A DNA stretch of 64,000 nucleotides from TMP-86 sp046347195. GTDB lineage: Bacteria; Pseudomonadota; Gammaproteobacteria; Steroidobacterales; Steroidobacteraceae. The stretch lies in contig JAXMGQ010000007.1 in the NCBI GenBank assembly GCA_046347195.1, positions 1 through 64,000 of the forward strand, in the 5' to 3' direction. This document shows, in pieces, positions 20,198 to 29,638 of the stretch. The notes beneath the pieces were generated by a model. It was not told the origin of the DNA. It saw only the letters and a list, made by a program, of their open reading frames with translations, and searched no databases. A program made the translations under genes and the position numbers. The stretch's first letter is position 1; every line of letters begins with the position of its first letter.

Positions 20198-21745
20198 ATG
20201 AACATGGGGACAAGCATCAATCTGCTCAGTTGGCTCATCTGGCTGCCGGTCGGCGGCGGCGCGCTCGTGCTGGCGTTGGGGGAGTCGCGAGCCTCACTCG
20301 CCCGCTGGACCGCGCTCGCGGTGTCGATCGCCGCCTTCGTGCTGAGCATTCCGCTGGCCACGGACTTTCGCAACGGAACGGCGGACATGCAGTTCGTGGA
20401 GCTGGCGCCGTGGATCCCGATGCTGCACGCGCAGTACCACCTGGGCGTGGACGGCATCGCCATGCCGCTGATCCTGTTGACCACCTTCACCACCGTGCTC
20501 ATCGTCATCGCCGGCTGGAGCAGCATCGAGAAGCGCGTGTCGCAGTACTTCGCGGCCTTCCTGATCCTCGAGGGCCTGATGATCGGCGTGTTCGCCGCGC
20601 TCGACGGCCTGCTGTTCTACGCCTTCTGGGAAGCCATGCTGATCCCGATGTTCATCATCATCGGCATCTGGGGCGGCGCGCGGCGCGTGTACGCCACCAT
20701 CAAGTTCTTCCTGTACACCTTCCTGGGCTCGGTGCTGATGCTGGTGGCGCTGATCTACCTGTACCTGAAGACCGGCGACTACGGTACGCCGAGCTACGGC
20801 ATCGCCGCCTTCCAGAAGCTGCCATTGAGCCTCACCGAGCAGACGCTGATCTTCCTCGCCTTCTTCGCGGCCTTCGCCGTGAAGGTGCCGATGTGGCCGG
20901 TGCACACCTGGCTGCCCGATGCACACGTCGAGGCGCCCACCGGGGGCTCGGTGGTGCTGGCGGCCATCATGCTGAAGATGGGCGGCTACGGCTTCCTGCG
21001 CTTCTCGCTCCCCATCGCGCCGGATGCCAGCCGCGAACTCGACTGGCTGATCATCAGCCTGTCGCTGATCGCGGTGGTGTACATCGGCTTCGTGGCCCTG
21101 GTGCAGCAGGACATGAAGAAGCTCATCGCGTACTCCTCCATCGCGCACATGGGCTTCGTCACCCTCGGCGCCTTCATCGGCTACACCATCTGGGCCAACA
21201 CCGGCGGGCATGCCGGCATCGGCATGGGGCTGGATGGCGCGGTGGTGCAGATGATCTCGCACGGCCTCGTGTCGGGCGCCATGTTCCTGTGCGTGGGCGT
21301 CATGTACGACCGGGTGCACAGCCGCGAGATCAGCGCCTACGGCGGAGTAGTCAACACCATGCCGCATTTCGCGGCCTTCATGGTGCTGTTCTCCATGGCA
21401 AACGCGGGGCTGCCGGGAACCTCCGGGTTCGTCGGTGAGTTCCTGGTCATCCTCGCGGCCTTCAAGGCGCATGTGTGGTACGCCTTCTTCGCCGCCATCA
21501 CGCTGGTGCTGGGCGCTGCCTACACGCTCTGGCTGGTCAAGCGGGTGATCTTCGGACCCGTGGCCAACGAACACGTCGCCGGGCTCACCGATCTCAACGG
21601 GCGTGAGTTTCTGGTGCTCGGCATCCTCGCCATTGCCGTGCTGGCCGTGGGGCTGTGGCCCGCACCGCTCCTGGAGGCGATGCAGGGCAGCACGCAGCAC
21701 CTCGCGCAGCAGTTGCTCACCTCCAAGCTCGCGGTGTCGCCATGA
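20198..21745 (+). CDS. nuoM: NADH-quinone oxidoreductase subunit M
   Basis: An antiporter-like proton-pumping subunit with about 14 membrane segments. Motifs: FYAFWEAMLIPMFIIIGIWG with the conserved glutamate, VKVPMWPVHTWLPDAHVEAP with the conserved lysine, and LAYSSIAHMGF-like (IAYSSIAHMGFVTLG). It has 515 residues. Two ATGs (20198 and 20204) are possible starts. It overlaps nuoN by four bases. Confidence 0.97.
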   Translation: MNMGTSINLLSWLIWLPVGGGALVLALGESRASLARWTALAVSIAAFVLSIPLATDFRNGTADMQFVELAPWIPMLHAQYHLGVDGIAMPLILLTTFTTVLIVIAGWSSIEKRVSQYFAAFLILEGLMIGVFAALDGLLFYAFWEAMLIPMFIIIGIWGGARRVYATIKFFLYTFLGSVLMLVALIYLYLKTGDYGTPSYGIAAFQKLPLSLTEQTLIFLAFFAAFAVKVPMWPVHTWLPDAHVEAPTGGSVVLAAIMLKMGGYGFLRFSLPIAPDASRELDWLIISLSLIAVVYIGFVALVQQDMKKLIAYSSIAHMGFVTLGAFIGYTIWANTGGHAGIGMGLDGAVVQMISHGLVSGAMFLCVGVMYDRVHSREISAYGGVVNTMPHFAAFMVLFSMANAGLPGTSGFVGEFLVILAAFKAHVWYAFFAAITLVLGAAYTLWLVKRVIFGPVANEHVAGLTDLNGREFLVLGILAIAVLAVGLWPAPLLEAMQGSTQHLAQQLLTSKLAVSP

Positions 21746-23193
21746 ACCCGTTCCATCCAGCAGGCTTCATCGACGGGCTCGTGCTGCTGCAGCCCGAGAT
21801 CTTCCTCGCCACGGCGGCCTGCCTGCTGCTGCTGGTCGACCTGTTCGTCTCGCAGGAGCGGCGGGGACTCATCGCCTGGTCCGCGGTGCTCATCGTGCTC
21901 GTGACCGCGGGGCTGGTGATCGCGCAGCCCTGGACGCCATTCCGGCTCGCGGTGGGCAACATGTTCATTCTCGACCCGCTGGCGCAGGTGCTCAAAGTCC
22001 TGACGCTGGTGATCGTCGCGGCCGTGTTCATCTACTCGGGCGACTACCTGAAGCAGCGTTCCATCTTCCGCGGCGAGTACTACGTGCTCGGGCTGTTCGC
22101 CACGTTAGGGATATTGGTGCTGGCCTCGGCGGCGAATCTCATCACCGTGTACCTCGGCCTCGAGCTCCTGTCGCTGTCGTTGTACGCCATGGTGGCCTTC
22201 GATCGTGACTCAGGCGTCGCGGCCGAGTCGGCGATGAAATACTTCGTGCTGAGCGCGCTGTCCTCCGGCACGCTGCTGTACGGCATGTCGATCATTTACG
22301 GTGTCACCGGGAGCCTGGATCTCGGGCAGATCGCGCATGCGCTGCAGGGCGGGGCGGCCGCCAACATCGGCTTGTTGTTCGGGCTGTCCTTCGTCATCGT
22401 TGGCGTGGGTTTCAAGTTCGGCGCTGCACCCTTCCACATGTGGATACCGGACGTGTACCAGGGAGCGCCCACCAGCGTGACCCTGTACATCGGCTCCGCC
22501 TCGATGGTGGGCTCGCTCGCGCTGATCATGCGCCTTCTGGCTGATGCGCTCGGGTACGCCCAGCACGACTGGTCGCAGATGCTGATCGTGCTCGCGGTGC
22601 TGTCGATGGTGATCGGCAACATGGTCGCCATCATGCAGACCAACCTCAAGCGCATGCTGGCCTACTCGACCATCTCGCACGTGGGCTACCTGCTGATGGG
22701 CGTGCTGGCCGGCACCAGTGTCGGCTACCGCGCCAGCCTGTTCTACACCATCGTCTACACGCTGATGACCTGCGGCGGGTTCGGCATGATCCTGCTGCTC
22801 TCGCGCCAGGGTTTCGAGGCCGACCGGCTCGAGGACTTCAAGGGACTCAACACACGCAGCCCCTGGTGGGCCGGCATGATGGCCATGCTCATGTTCAGCA
22901 TGGCCGGCGTGCCGCCATTCGTCGGATTCTGGGCGAAGCTGGGCGTCATCCAGGCGGTCCTGGGGGTTGATCTCCTCTGGGTCGCCGTCGTCGCGGTGGT
23001 GTTCTCTGTGATCGGCGCGTTCTACTACCTGCGCATGATCAAGCTCATGTATTTCGATGAGCCGCTGGACACCTCGCCGATCGGCGGGTCGGGCATCGTG
23101 CGCACCGTGCTCAGCGCCAATGCGCTCGCGGTGCTGGTGCTGGGCGTGGCGCCGGCGGTGTTGCTGGAACTCTGCCAGCGCGTGTTCCCGTAA
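21742..23193 (+). CDS. nuoN: NADH-quinone oxidoreductase subunit N
   Basis: The third antiporter-like subunit and last gene of the operon, 483 residues. It has the glutamate-bearing helix YLGLELLSLSLYAMVAF, the lysine in GVGFKFGAAPFHMWIPDVY and LAYSTISHVGYLLMG. With nuoA-M it completes a 14-subunit complex. No U-rich terminator is obvious directly after it. Confidence 0.97.
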   Translation: MNPFHPAGFIDGLVLLQPEIFLATAACLLLLVDLFVSQERRGLIAWSAVLIVLVTAGLVIAQPWTPFRLAVGNMFILDPLAQVLKVLTLVIVAAVFIYSGDYLKQRSIFRGEYYVLGLFATLGILVLASAANLITVYLGLELLSLSLYAMVAFDRDSGVAAESAMKYFVLSALSSGTLLYGMSIIYGVTGSLDLGQIAHALQGGAAANIGLLFGLSFVIVGVGFKFGAAPFHMWIPDVYQGAPTSVTLYIGSASMVGSLALIMRLLADALGYAQHDWSQMLIVLAVLSMVIGNMVAIMQTNLKRMLAYSTISHVGYLLMGVLAGTSVGYRASLFYTIVYTLMTCGGFGMILLLSRQGFEADRLEDFKGLNTRSPWWAGMMAMLMFSMAGVPPFVGFWAKLGVIQAVLGVDLLWVAVVAVVFSVIGAFYYLRMIKLMYFDEPLDTSPIGGSGIVRTVLSANALAVLVLGVAPAVLLELCQRVFP

Positions 23194-23307
23194 GCGTCGG
23201 CGCTGCGGCGAAAGCAGGGATACTGGGAATCAAGGCTGGACCAGGGGTCGAACGCAGACTTCGGAGGCCGGCTGGCCGCTCAAGATGAGCCTAAGTTCTT
23301 GATCTTG

Positions 23308-23321
23308 TTGGTAGCGGGGGT
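23308..23321 (+). repeat. Left boundary repeat (att-like copy of tRNA 3' end)
   Basis: TTGGTAGCGGGGGT, identical to 24825-24838 and in the same orientation. The bases just beyond it (23322-23334) still resemble the tRNA T-arm in a decayed form. Confidence 0.7.
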
Positions 23322-23334
23322 CCGCTTTGGACCC
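23318..23334 (+). other. Hairpin at the left island boundary
   Basis: GGGTCC (23318-23323), loop GCTTT, GGACCC (23329-23334), followed by GTTCATTTTGG. It could act as a terminator downstream of nuoN. It is also in the position of a T-arm relative to the repeat, so it may be a decayed T-arm copy. Confidence 0.45.
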
Positions 23335-23466
23335 GTTCATTTTGGACACCACTGCGGAGAAATCAATAACTTACGTATCGGCACCGATTTCCGTTGCGCA
23401 CCGCGTCGCGGAAACTGTGACCCGGGATAGTTGTCCATGTCTCCAGGTACTGGTTAACTACCCACC

Positions 23467-23787
23467 ATGAAATCGGTCGCAGCAGTCACGTTCACCTTGA
23501 GCCTTCCCGCGGTGTTCGAGGATGAGGGCGACTTGGTGGTAGCCAGCTTTCCGCACCTCGATGTGGTGAGCCAAGGCCGAAACCGCGATGAGGCAACCCG
23601 CAATCTCATTGAAGCGGCTCAGTTGTTCATCGAATCCTGCTTCGAGCGCGGCGTGCTGCCACAGGTATTGAAGGACTGCGGGTTTTCACCTGGCCATGTC
23701 ACTATCGAAACTCTAGGCCTCGACCATCTGACGGTGCCAGTAGAGTTGCTCGCGGTCAGGAATGGTTCCCCATCTCACGCCTGTTGA
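23467..23787 (+). CDS. hicB: HicB-family antitoxin
   Basis: A 106-residue protein with the HicB partial RNase-H-like fold: FTLSLPAVFEDEGDLVVASFPHLDVVSQGRNRDEATRNL is the typical antitoxin core. It should neutralise the mRNA interferase HicA. The C-terminus is short and lacks an obvious RHH or HTH DNA-binding segment. It precedes hicA and overlaps it by 26 bases, the reverse of the hicA-hicB order in E. coli but common elsewhere. It lies inside the tRNA-bounded island. Confidence 0.88.
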   Translation: MKSVAAVTFTLSLPAVFEDEGDLVVASFPHLDVVSQGRNRDEATRNLIEAAQLFIESCFERGVLPQVLKDCGFSPGHVTIETLGLDHLTVPVELLAVRNGSPSHAC

Positions 23788-23995
23788 CAGCAAAGACCTG
23801 ATCAGGTTTTTCGAATCCCACGGATTTAAAATCAGTCGACAGAAGGGCTCCCATCTTTCGATGGTTCGACCCGGCACGCTCCGCCCGCTTGTCATTCCTA
23901 CACCTGGACAAGTGAGCGTAGGGGTAGTTCTCTCCAATTTGAGAACTGCCGGAATTTCTCGGGATTCTCTTCTCAATTGGCTTGAATCGCGCTGA
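23762..23995 (+). CDS. hicA: HicA-family mRNA interferase toxin
   Basis: A 77-residue double-stranded-RNA-binding-fold toxin. DLIRFFESHGFKISRQKGSHLSM contains the catalytic histidine in the GSH motif, followed by the beta-strand region LVIPTPGQVSVGVVLSNLRTAGIS. It overlaps hicB. Its 3' end overlaps, on the other strand, the end of the phage-type fragment at 23973. Confidence 0.88.
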   Translation: MVPHLTPVDSKDLIRFFESHGFKISRQKGSHLSMVRPGTLRPLVIPTPGQVSVGVVLSNLRTAGISRDSLLNWLESR

Positions 23996-24370
23996 TCAGG
24001 CCTTCTGCGCCTCCGGCATGACGCTGGTTGTCCACGATTGAGAAGCTCTTGATCTGCCCGAGCACCTTGCCCAGCTCAGAATCCATCCACCAGACCCGAT
24101 CCGCCGCACCGGGCTGCATCACCTGCACGCGGGACTCCTTCAGCACCGCGGCATCGTAGATCCTCGCAAGCTCACCGTCGTGCCACAGCGCCGAGCCCGA
24201 CACGCGCATGTTCTCGTAGGTGCCCCCGAACTGGCTCGCCTGGGAGTGGATGCCGCGCAGCTCCTGCTCGCCCAAGCCTGCGGCAGCCAGGCGCGTGCGG
24301 GTGAAGGCATCCAGGGACTTACCCGTGGCCACCTTCTCGGCAGCTTTGAGCACCGAGTCCTCGAACAGCG
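23973..24370 (-). pseudogene. Truncated phage virion-type gene fragment
   Basis: An open frame on the minus strand (listed start GTG at 24353) whose reading continues upstream as far as about 24370 and then meets the recombinase remnant. The peptide (for example VATGKSLDAFTRTRLAAAGL and ELGKVLGQIKSFSIV) resembles the C-terminal part of large podovirus internal-virion/ejection proteins, but I assign this only from general appearance. It has neither a proper start nor the rest of such a protein, so it is a fragment. It is convergent with hicA and overlaps its 3' end by 23 bases. Confidence 0.4.
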
Positions 24371-24376
24371 GCGGCG

Positions 24377-24775
24377 GTGGACCTGGCCCTGCAGACCATG
24401 CGCGCCGCGTGGGGAGCAGACGAGGACACCGCGCCCGGGCAGATCGCCCCCGAGATCAAGAAACTCACCGACCAGATCGCCGAGCTCGAGCGCCTGGTGC
24501 AGGCCGGCGTCCTCTCGCCAGTCGTCGCCGCCCCCTCGATCGACCAGGCCGAGCGCCAGCGCCGCGCGCTGCTCAGCGCCGGCCGGCGGCGCCCGGAGCC
24601 TGGCTCACCCAAGCGAGCAATGTTCGGAGCCGAGGCAGCCTACCGCGATGTGGTGGCGCGCATGGCCGCCGTATTGGCCGCAGGAGATGTGCAGCCGGCT
24701 CGGGGACTCCTGCATCAGGATCTGGGAGATGTCCCCGTACGGCCCGCCAGGCGCTGCCTGGAAGCGAAAATTCGC
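24377..24775 (+). pseudogene. Remnant of a large serine recombinase (C-terminal part)
   Basis: The encoded peptide has the coiled-coil and C-terminal tail pattern of large serine recombinases: PEIKKLTDQIAELERLVQAG, IDQAERQRRALLSAG, and a degraded ending around AARGLL/QPARGLLHQDLGDVPVRP. The catalytic resolvase domain, the recombinase domain and the zinc ribbon are absent, so it is inactive. Homology fades after about 24750 and the open frame then runs into the tRNA repeat. Confidence 0.55.
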
Positions 24776-24825
24776 TTGAATTTCCAGCCCTTAGTGAGGG
24801 CTGTATCGGGGAGTAGTGAATGGAT

Positions 24826-24902
<77 letters not shown>

Positions 24903-25010
24903 CCGGTTCGAGCCGCGCATTGTACGCGCAACGCCGGCCAAAGCAAGTTGAGGGACTCAATGCGACGTACTGTTCGATCTACCGCAAGGCATAATCGATG
25001 ATACGAAAAG

Positions 25011-25045
25011 CGGCTCCGCTTCGAATGCGAAGTCCGATGGAGCCG
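25011..25045 (+). other. Nested hairpin upstream of a small membrane-protein gene
   Basis: CGGCTCC (25011-25017) pairs with GGAGCCG (25039-25045), and inside it CTTCG pairs with CGAAG. No U-run follows on the plus strand. It lies about 30 bases before the start of the 63-codon gene and may affect its leader or end transcription of an upstream unit. Confidence 0.35.
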
Positions 25046-25076
25046 CAGGTCCAGCTGAGCCAGGTGAATTGACGCG

Positions 25077-25268
25077 ATGCTCGAGCGGTTCGCCTTGGTT
25101 GTTTACTGGGTGATGTCCGGCTTTGCCGGTATTTGTGTCCTGGCCGCAATCGCCGCCCCGATATTGAGTGGAGAAGTCAACGGCTGGGTCATGGCGCTGT
25201 TCGTTGTTCTTGGCGTGATTCTGTACACGATCGGCCGCGCCGTGCGTTACGTCGTTCTGTGGAAGTAA
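25077..25268 (+). CDS. Small membrane protein of unknown function
   Basis: A 63-residue protein with two hydrophobic helices (about residues 5-27 and 36-56) and a short basic loop (GRAVRY) near the end. An AGGTGA sequence nine bases before the ATG supports translation. I do not recognise a family. It precedes a secreted glycosidase-like gene by 62 bases. Confidence 0.5.
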   Translation: MLERFALVVYWVMSGFAGICVLAAIAAPILSGEVNGWVMALFVVLGVILYTIGRAVRYVVLWK

Positions 25269-25330
25269 GCGTACGCGCAGGGGTAACGGATCGGCCTGCC
25301 GATAACTGGCGGCATTCATCAGAGGCGCTC

Positions 25331-27334
25331 ATGCCGTCCCAAACTCCCCATCGCTTCCTGGTCATCGGCAGATGCCTGCACCTTGTCGTGACGATCCTCC
25401 TGACGGCTGCAGCAGCGCCGGCGGCCCATTCCGCCGGTGATACTGCGTCCTTCGGCAACACTTCGATCTCGTTCGATTGGCGCGTCGTCGACTCCAACGT
25501 CACCGGAGTTCGGCAGATGGACTCGGCAAGCGGCGCAGGAATTGCGATCGGCGCGCCTTTTCTCATCACGCTGAAGGATGGCACGAAGCTGGGACTGGAA
25601 CAGCTCGTGCTCACCAATCCTCCCCACCTTGGCTCGGTACCCGGTGACCCGCGAGCTTCGCGCGCGGCGGCGCGCGGCGGCACCGCACGGGCGACCTTCG
25701 ACTTTGCCGATGGTGACGGTCGCTTCCGGATCGAATGGCGGCTGATGCAACCGCACGGCGCAACCTACCTCCGCCAGGAGCTCGACATCTCCGCCCTCAA
25801 GCAGGACGAGTCGATTGCGCGCGTCGATTTCCTGCAGGCCGTGGTGCCGGGCGCCGCGGTGATCGGCAAGGTCAAGGGTTCGCCAATCGTTGCCGGGCGC
25901 CGCTTCTGGATGCTGGAGCATCCGTTGTCGCAGAGCATGACGCGGCTCGACGGCAGCATGCGCCTCTGGATCGAGCGCACCCTGCCGCTGCAGAAGGGTC
26001 AGACGATCAGCTACTCCGCGGCGGCCGGCGTGACGCCTGCCGGGCAGATGCGGCGCGGCTTCCACGAGTACCTCGAGGCGGAGCGCGCCCATCCCTATCG
26101 CACCTTCCTGCACTACAACTCCTGGTACGACATCGGCTATTTCACGCCGTACACGCAGAGCGATGCGCTCGAGCGCATCGCAGCCTTCGGTCGAGAGCTG
26201 CATGAACGACGCGGCGTGACGCTGGATTCGTTCCTCTTCGATGACGGTTGGGATGACCGCAGCGGTCGTTGGGGCTTCAGCAAGGACTTCCGGGATGGCT
26301 TCAAGCCCGTGCGGGATGCCGCCGCCAACGTCGGCGCGGCACCTGGAGTCTGGCTTTCGCCCTGGGGCGGATATGGACCGCCAAAGGCCGCACGCATTGC
26401 AGCCGGCCAGCAGGCCGGCCTCGAGATCGTCGACGGCGGCTTCGCTCTCTCAGGACCGCGATACTACGAACAGTTTCGCGACGTCACCCTGCAGCTCGTG
26501 CGAGAGCACGGCATCAACCAGTTCAAGCTCGACGGCACCGGCAATGCCGACCGCGTGTTCCCCGGCTCGCGCTTCGACAGCGACTTCGATGCCGCCATCG
26601 CCCTGATCGCGGATCTCCGCCAGGCGAAGCCTGACCTCTTCATCAATCTCACCACCGGTACTTACCCGTCGCCCGCGTGGCTGCGTTACGCCGACTCCAT
26701 CTGGCGTGATGGCGACGATCACGACTTCGCTGGCGTCGGGACCCGACGCCAGCAATGGATCACCTATCGCGATCGTGAAACCTTCGAGAATATCGTGGTC
26801 GCTGGCCCGCTCTTCCCTCTGAATGCATTGATGCTGCATGGCCTCATTTACGCGCAGCACGCGAAGTTTCTGAATGACGATCCCGGACACGACTTCGCCG
26901 CCGAGGTACACAGCTACTTTGGCAGCGGCACCGCGCTGCAGGAGATGTACATCACGCCCTCGCTCCTGAGTGCGGGTGACTGGGACACGCTGGCCGAAGC
27001 TGCACGCTGGTCGCGCGCGAATGCCGACGTGCTCCAGGACACGCACTGGGTCGGAGGTGATCCCGGTCGCCTCGACGTGTATGGCTGGGCCGCCTGGACT
27101 CCGCGCAAGGCCATCATCACGCTGCGCAATCCCGACATGAGGCCGCAGCGCTTCATCCTCGACGCAGCCCGTGAACTGGAGTTGCCCGCAGGCGCGGTGC
27201 GGGCGTTTCGGGTCAGCAGCCCGTGGCGCGGATCAGCGAAGCCGGGGTTCGCGGTATTGCGAGCGGATCAGCCGGTCACGGTCAGCTTGCAGCCAATGCA
27301 GGTGATGACGCTGGAGTTGGTGCCGCGCAAGTAA
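25331..27334 (+). CDS. Secreted alpha-galactosidase-like glycoside hydrolase (clan GH-D type)
   Basis: A 667-residue protein with a signal peptide (LHLVVTILLTAAAAPAAHSAG). The middle part is a TIM barrel of alpha-galactosidase type: LDSFLFDDGWDD, VWLSPWGGYG and INQFKLDGTGN, in which the K-x-D aspartate is the expected nucleophile, and DSIWRDGDDHDF, in which an aspartate is the likely acid/base. The N-terminal beta-sandwich and C-terminal beta domain fit GH36-like layout. It would hydrolyse alpha-linked sugars in the periplasm or outside. The exact substrate cannot be read from the sequence. It is followed 17 bases later by an M13 peptidase. Confidence 0.72.
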   Translation: MPSQTPHRFLVIGRCLHLVVTILLTAAAAPAAHSAGDTASFGNTSISFDWRVVDSNVTGVRQMDSASGAGIAIGAPFLITLKDGTKLGLEQLVLTNPPHLGSVPGDPRASRAAARGGTARATFDFADGDGRFRIEWRLMQPHGATYLRQELDISALKQDESIARVDFLQAVVPGAAVIGKVKGSPIVAGRRFWMLEHPLSQSMTRLDGSMRLWIERTLPLQKGQTISYSAAAGVTPAGQMRRGFHEYLEAERAHPYRTFLHYNSWYDIGYFTPYTQSDALERIAAFGRELHERRGVTLDSFLFDDGWDDRSGRWGFSKDFRDGFKPVRDAAANVGAAPGVWLSPWGGYGPPKAARIAAGQQAGLEIVDGGFALSGPRYYEQFRDVTLQLVREHGINQFKLDGTGNADRVFPGSRFDSDFDAAIALIADLRQAKPDLFINLTTGTYPSPAWLRYADSIWRDGDDHDFAGVGTRRQQWITYRDRETFENIVVAGPLFPLNALMLHGLIYAQHAKFLNDDPGHDFAAEVHSYFGSGTALQEMYITPSLLSAGDWDTLAEAARWSRANADVLQDTHWVGGDPGRLDVYGWAAWTPRKAIITLRNPDMRPQRFILDAARELELPAGAVRAFRVSSPWRGSAKPGFAVLRADQPVTVSLQPMQVMTLELVPRK

Positions 27335-27351
27335 TCGAAGGGGATCCGATC

Positions 27352-29427
27352 ATGCGCGTATTCAAACCATTGCTGGCTGCACTGACCTGTTGTGCCACCA
27401 CGCTGGCCGCGGCCGCCGCGCCTGAAGCTGTGGCCGCACCGGCCGTCGATCGGCTCTTGACCGAATTTCCCTACACGCCGGGTCTCGATGTGACCGCGAT
27501 GGATCGCAATGCTGACCCTTGCGTCGATTTCTACCAGTACAGCTGCGGCGGATGGCAGCAGCGCAACCCGATCCCGCCCGATCAGGCGAGCTGGAGTGTG
27601 TACGGCAAGCTCTACCAGGACAACCAGCGTTTCCTGTGGGGCATACTGGATGGGCTGGCGCGCCAGCAACAGGGGCGCAACGACGGCCAGCAGAAGATCG
27701 GCGACTACTTTGCCGCCTGCATGGATGAGGGCGCGATCGAAGCGGCCGGCGCGCGGCCGCTGGCCGGCATGCTCGACAGCATCGAGGCGCTGCGCAACAA
27801 GAGCGGCCTGCCCGCACTGCTGGCCCAGCTGCAACTGCAGAGCGGCGACAGCGGGTTTTTGTTCAGCTTCGGCTCGCGCCAGGATTTCGGCGATTCCGCG
27901 CAGGTGATCGCCTATGCGGATGCCGGCGGACTCGGCCTGCCCGATCGCGACTACTACACCGACACCGACGCGCACGCCCAGCAATTGCGCACGCAATATC
28001 GCCGGCACGTGGCGCAGGTATTCCGGCAGTTGGGCGATGCACCCGCCGCCGCCGCACACCACGCCGCGGCCGTGCTGCGCCTGGAAGCCGAGCTTGCGCA
28101 GGCCTCGCTCAAGCTCGTCGACCGGCGCGATCCCTACATGCTGTATCACAAGCTCGATCGCGCGGCGGTCAGCCAACTCACGCCGCACTTCGACTGGAAT
28201 GCCTACCTGCGGCCGCTCGAGCTGGCGGACATCGGCGCGATCAATGTCGCCGAGCCGAAGTTCTTTTCGGCGCTGGATGCGCTGCTCGCCACCGTGAGCC
28301 TGGCCGACCTGAAAACCTACCTGCGCTGGCATGCCGCGAACAGCGCCGCACGCTACCTCTCGAAGAGCTTCGAGGACCAGCGCTTCGCCTTTTTCGATCA
28401 CACGTTGCGCGGCGTGCCGTTGCAGAAGCCGCGCTGGAAGCGTTGCGTTGCGCAGGTCGATGCGCAGCTGGGCGAGGCGCTGGGGCGCGAGTTCGTGGCC
28501 CGCAGCTTCGGCCCGGAACTCAAGGCCGCCACGCTGAAGCTGACCGCGCAGATCCAGCAGGCGATGCGCCAGGATATCGCGCAGCTCGACTGGATGAGCG
28601 ATGCAACCAAACGCCAGGCGCTGGCCAAACTCGACACGATGGTGAACAAGATCGGCTACCCCGATCGCTGGCGCGACTACAGTTCGATCGACATCCGCCG
28701 CGATGACTACTTCGGCAACGTGCTGCGTGCCAACAGCTTCGAGGGTCGCCGTCAGCTCGCCAGGATCGGCAAGCCGCTCGATCGCAGCGAGTGGGGCATG
28801 ACCCCGCCCACCGTGAATGCCTACTACGACCCGCAGATGAACGACATCAACTTCCCGGCCGGCGTGCTGCAGCCGCCGCTCTACGATGCCAGGATGGACG
28901 ACGCGCCCAACTACGGCGACACCGGCGGCACCATCGGTCACGAGCTGACGCACGGCTTCGATGACGAGGGGCGCCAGTTCGATTCCACGGGGAGTCTGAA
29001 GGACTGGTGGACGCCGGCGGATGCCGACAAATTCAAGCAGCGCGCACAGTGCATCGTCGATCAGTACGCGCAGTACGTGGTGGTGGACGACATCCACATC
29101 AACAGCAAGCTGACGCTGGGCGAAGATGTCGCCGATCTCGGCGGCCTTGTCCTGGCGCACGTGGCCTGGCGGGCGCAGACCGCGAACCAGACACTTGAGA
29201 ACCGCGACGGCCTGACGCCGGAGCAGCGCTTCTTCGTCGGCTACGCGCAGTGGGCTTGCGAGAACGATCGGACGGAAAACCAGCGCCTGAACGCCAAGAC
29301 CGATCCGCATTCACCGGGCCGCTATCGCGTGAATGGCATCATGGTCAATATGCCGGAGTTCGCGCACGCCTTCGCCTGCAAGGTAGCGCAGCCGATGGTC
29401 AGTGCGAAACGCTGCAGGGTATGGTGA
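27352..29427 (+). CDS. M13-family zinc metallopeptidase (neprilysin/PepO type)
   Basis: A 691-residue secreted oligopeptidase. After a signal peptide (PLLAALTCCATTLAAAAAPEA) comes the family start DPCVDFYQYSCGGW. Catalytic motifs are NAYYDPQMNDINFPAG, the zinc site GHELTHGFDDEGRQFD (HELTH near residues 530-534) and GEDVADLGGL (third ligand glutamate near 591), where GEN is more usual than GED. The substrate-binding DPHSPGRYRVNG and the C-terminal CRVW complete it. Full length. It likely trims peptides in the periplasm. Confidence 0.93.
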   Translation: MRVFKPLLAALTCCATTLAAAAAPEAVAAPAVDRLLTEFPYTPGLDVTAMDRNADPCVDFYQYSCGGWQQRNPIPPDQASWSVYGKLYQDNQRFLWGILDGLARQQQGRNDGQQKIGDYFAACMDEGAIEAAGARPLAGMLDSIEALRNKSGLPALLAQLQLQSGDSGFLFSFGSRQDFGDSAQVIAYADAGGLGLPDRDYYTDTDAHAQQLRTQYRRHVAQVFRQLGDAPAAAAHHAAAVLRLEAELAQASLKLVDRRDPYMLYHKLDRAAVSQLTPHFDWNAYLRPLELADIGAINVAEPKFFSALDALLATVSLADLKTYLRWHAANSAARYLSKSFEDQRFAFFDHTLRGVPLQKPRWKRCVAQVDAQLGEALGREFVARSFGPELKAATLKLTAQIQQAMRQDIAQLDWMSDATKRQALAKLDTMVNKIGYPDRWRDYSSIDIRRDDYFGNVLRANSFEGRRQLARIGKPLDRSEWGMTPPTVNAYYDPQMNDINFPAGVLQPPLYDARMDDAPNYGDTGGTIGHELTHGFDDEGRQFDSTGSLKDWWTPADADKFKQRAQCIVDQYAQYVVVDDIHINSKLTLGEDVADLGGLVLAHVAWRAQTANQTLENRDGLTPEQRFFVGYAQWACENDRTENQRLNAKTDPHSPGRYRVNGIMVNMPEFAHAFACKVAQPMVSAKRCRVW

Positions 29428-29547
29428 ACGCGGGCATCCAGATCAATGAGATCCACGACAAGCTCGATGTGTCGCCGTGGGAGGCAGGAAGTGGCCACCG
29501 TTCGACGCGCTCCTGATGTTCACACCCTGTGTTCTGCGTTGGCTATT

Positions 29548-29556
29548 TGCTAGAAT
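29548..29556 (+). promoter_or_regulatory. Extended -10 promoter before the rhodanese/TlpA pair
   Basis: TGCTAGAAT at 29548-29556 is a full TG-n extended -10 element with TAGAAT, 83 bases before the ATG at 29639. No strong -35 is seen, as is common for extended -10 promoters. Confidence 0.5.
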
Positions 29557-29638
29557 TGCGCCGGGGAAGGGTTGCAGGTAGCTGGCTCGGCCCCCGATAC
29601 CAGTTTCCTCTGATCGCCCCCTCAAGAAGACTCCTCCA

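Noticed and set aside
24957..25319. A 120-codon minus-strand frame over the small membrane-protein gene.
   Set aside because: Its peptide has no recognisable fold and the plus-strand 63-codon gene has a ribosome binding site and clear helices.
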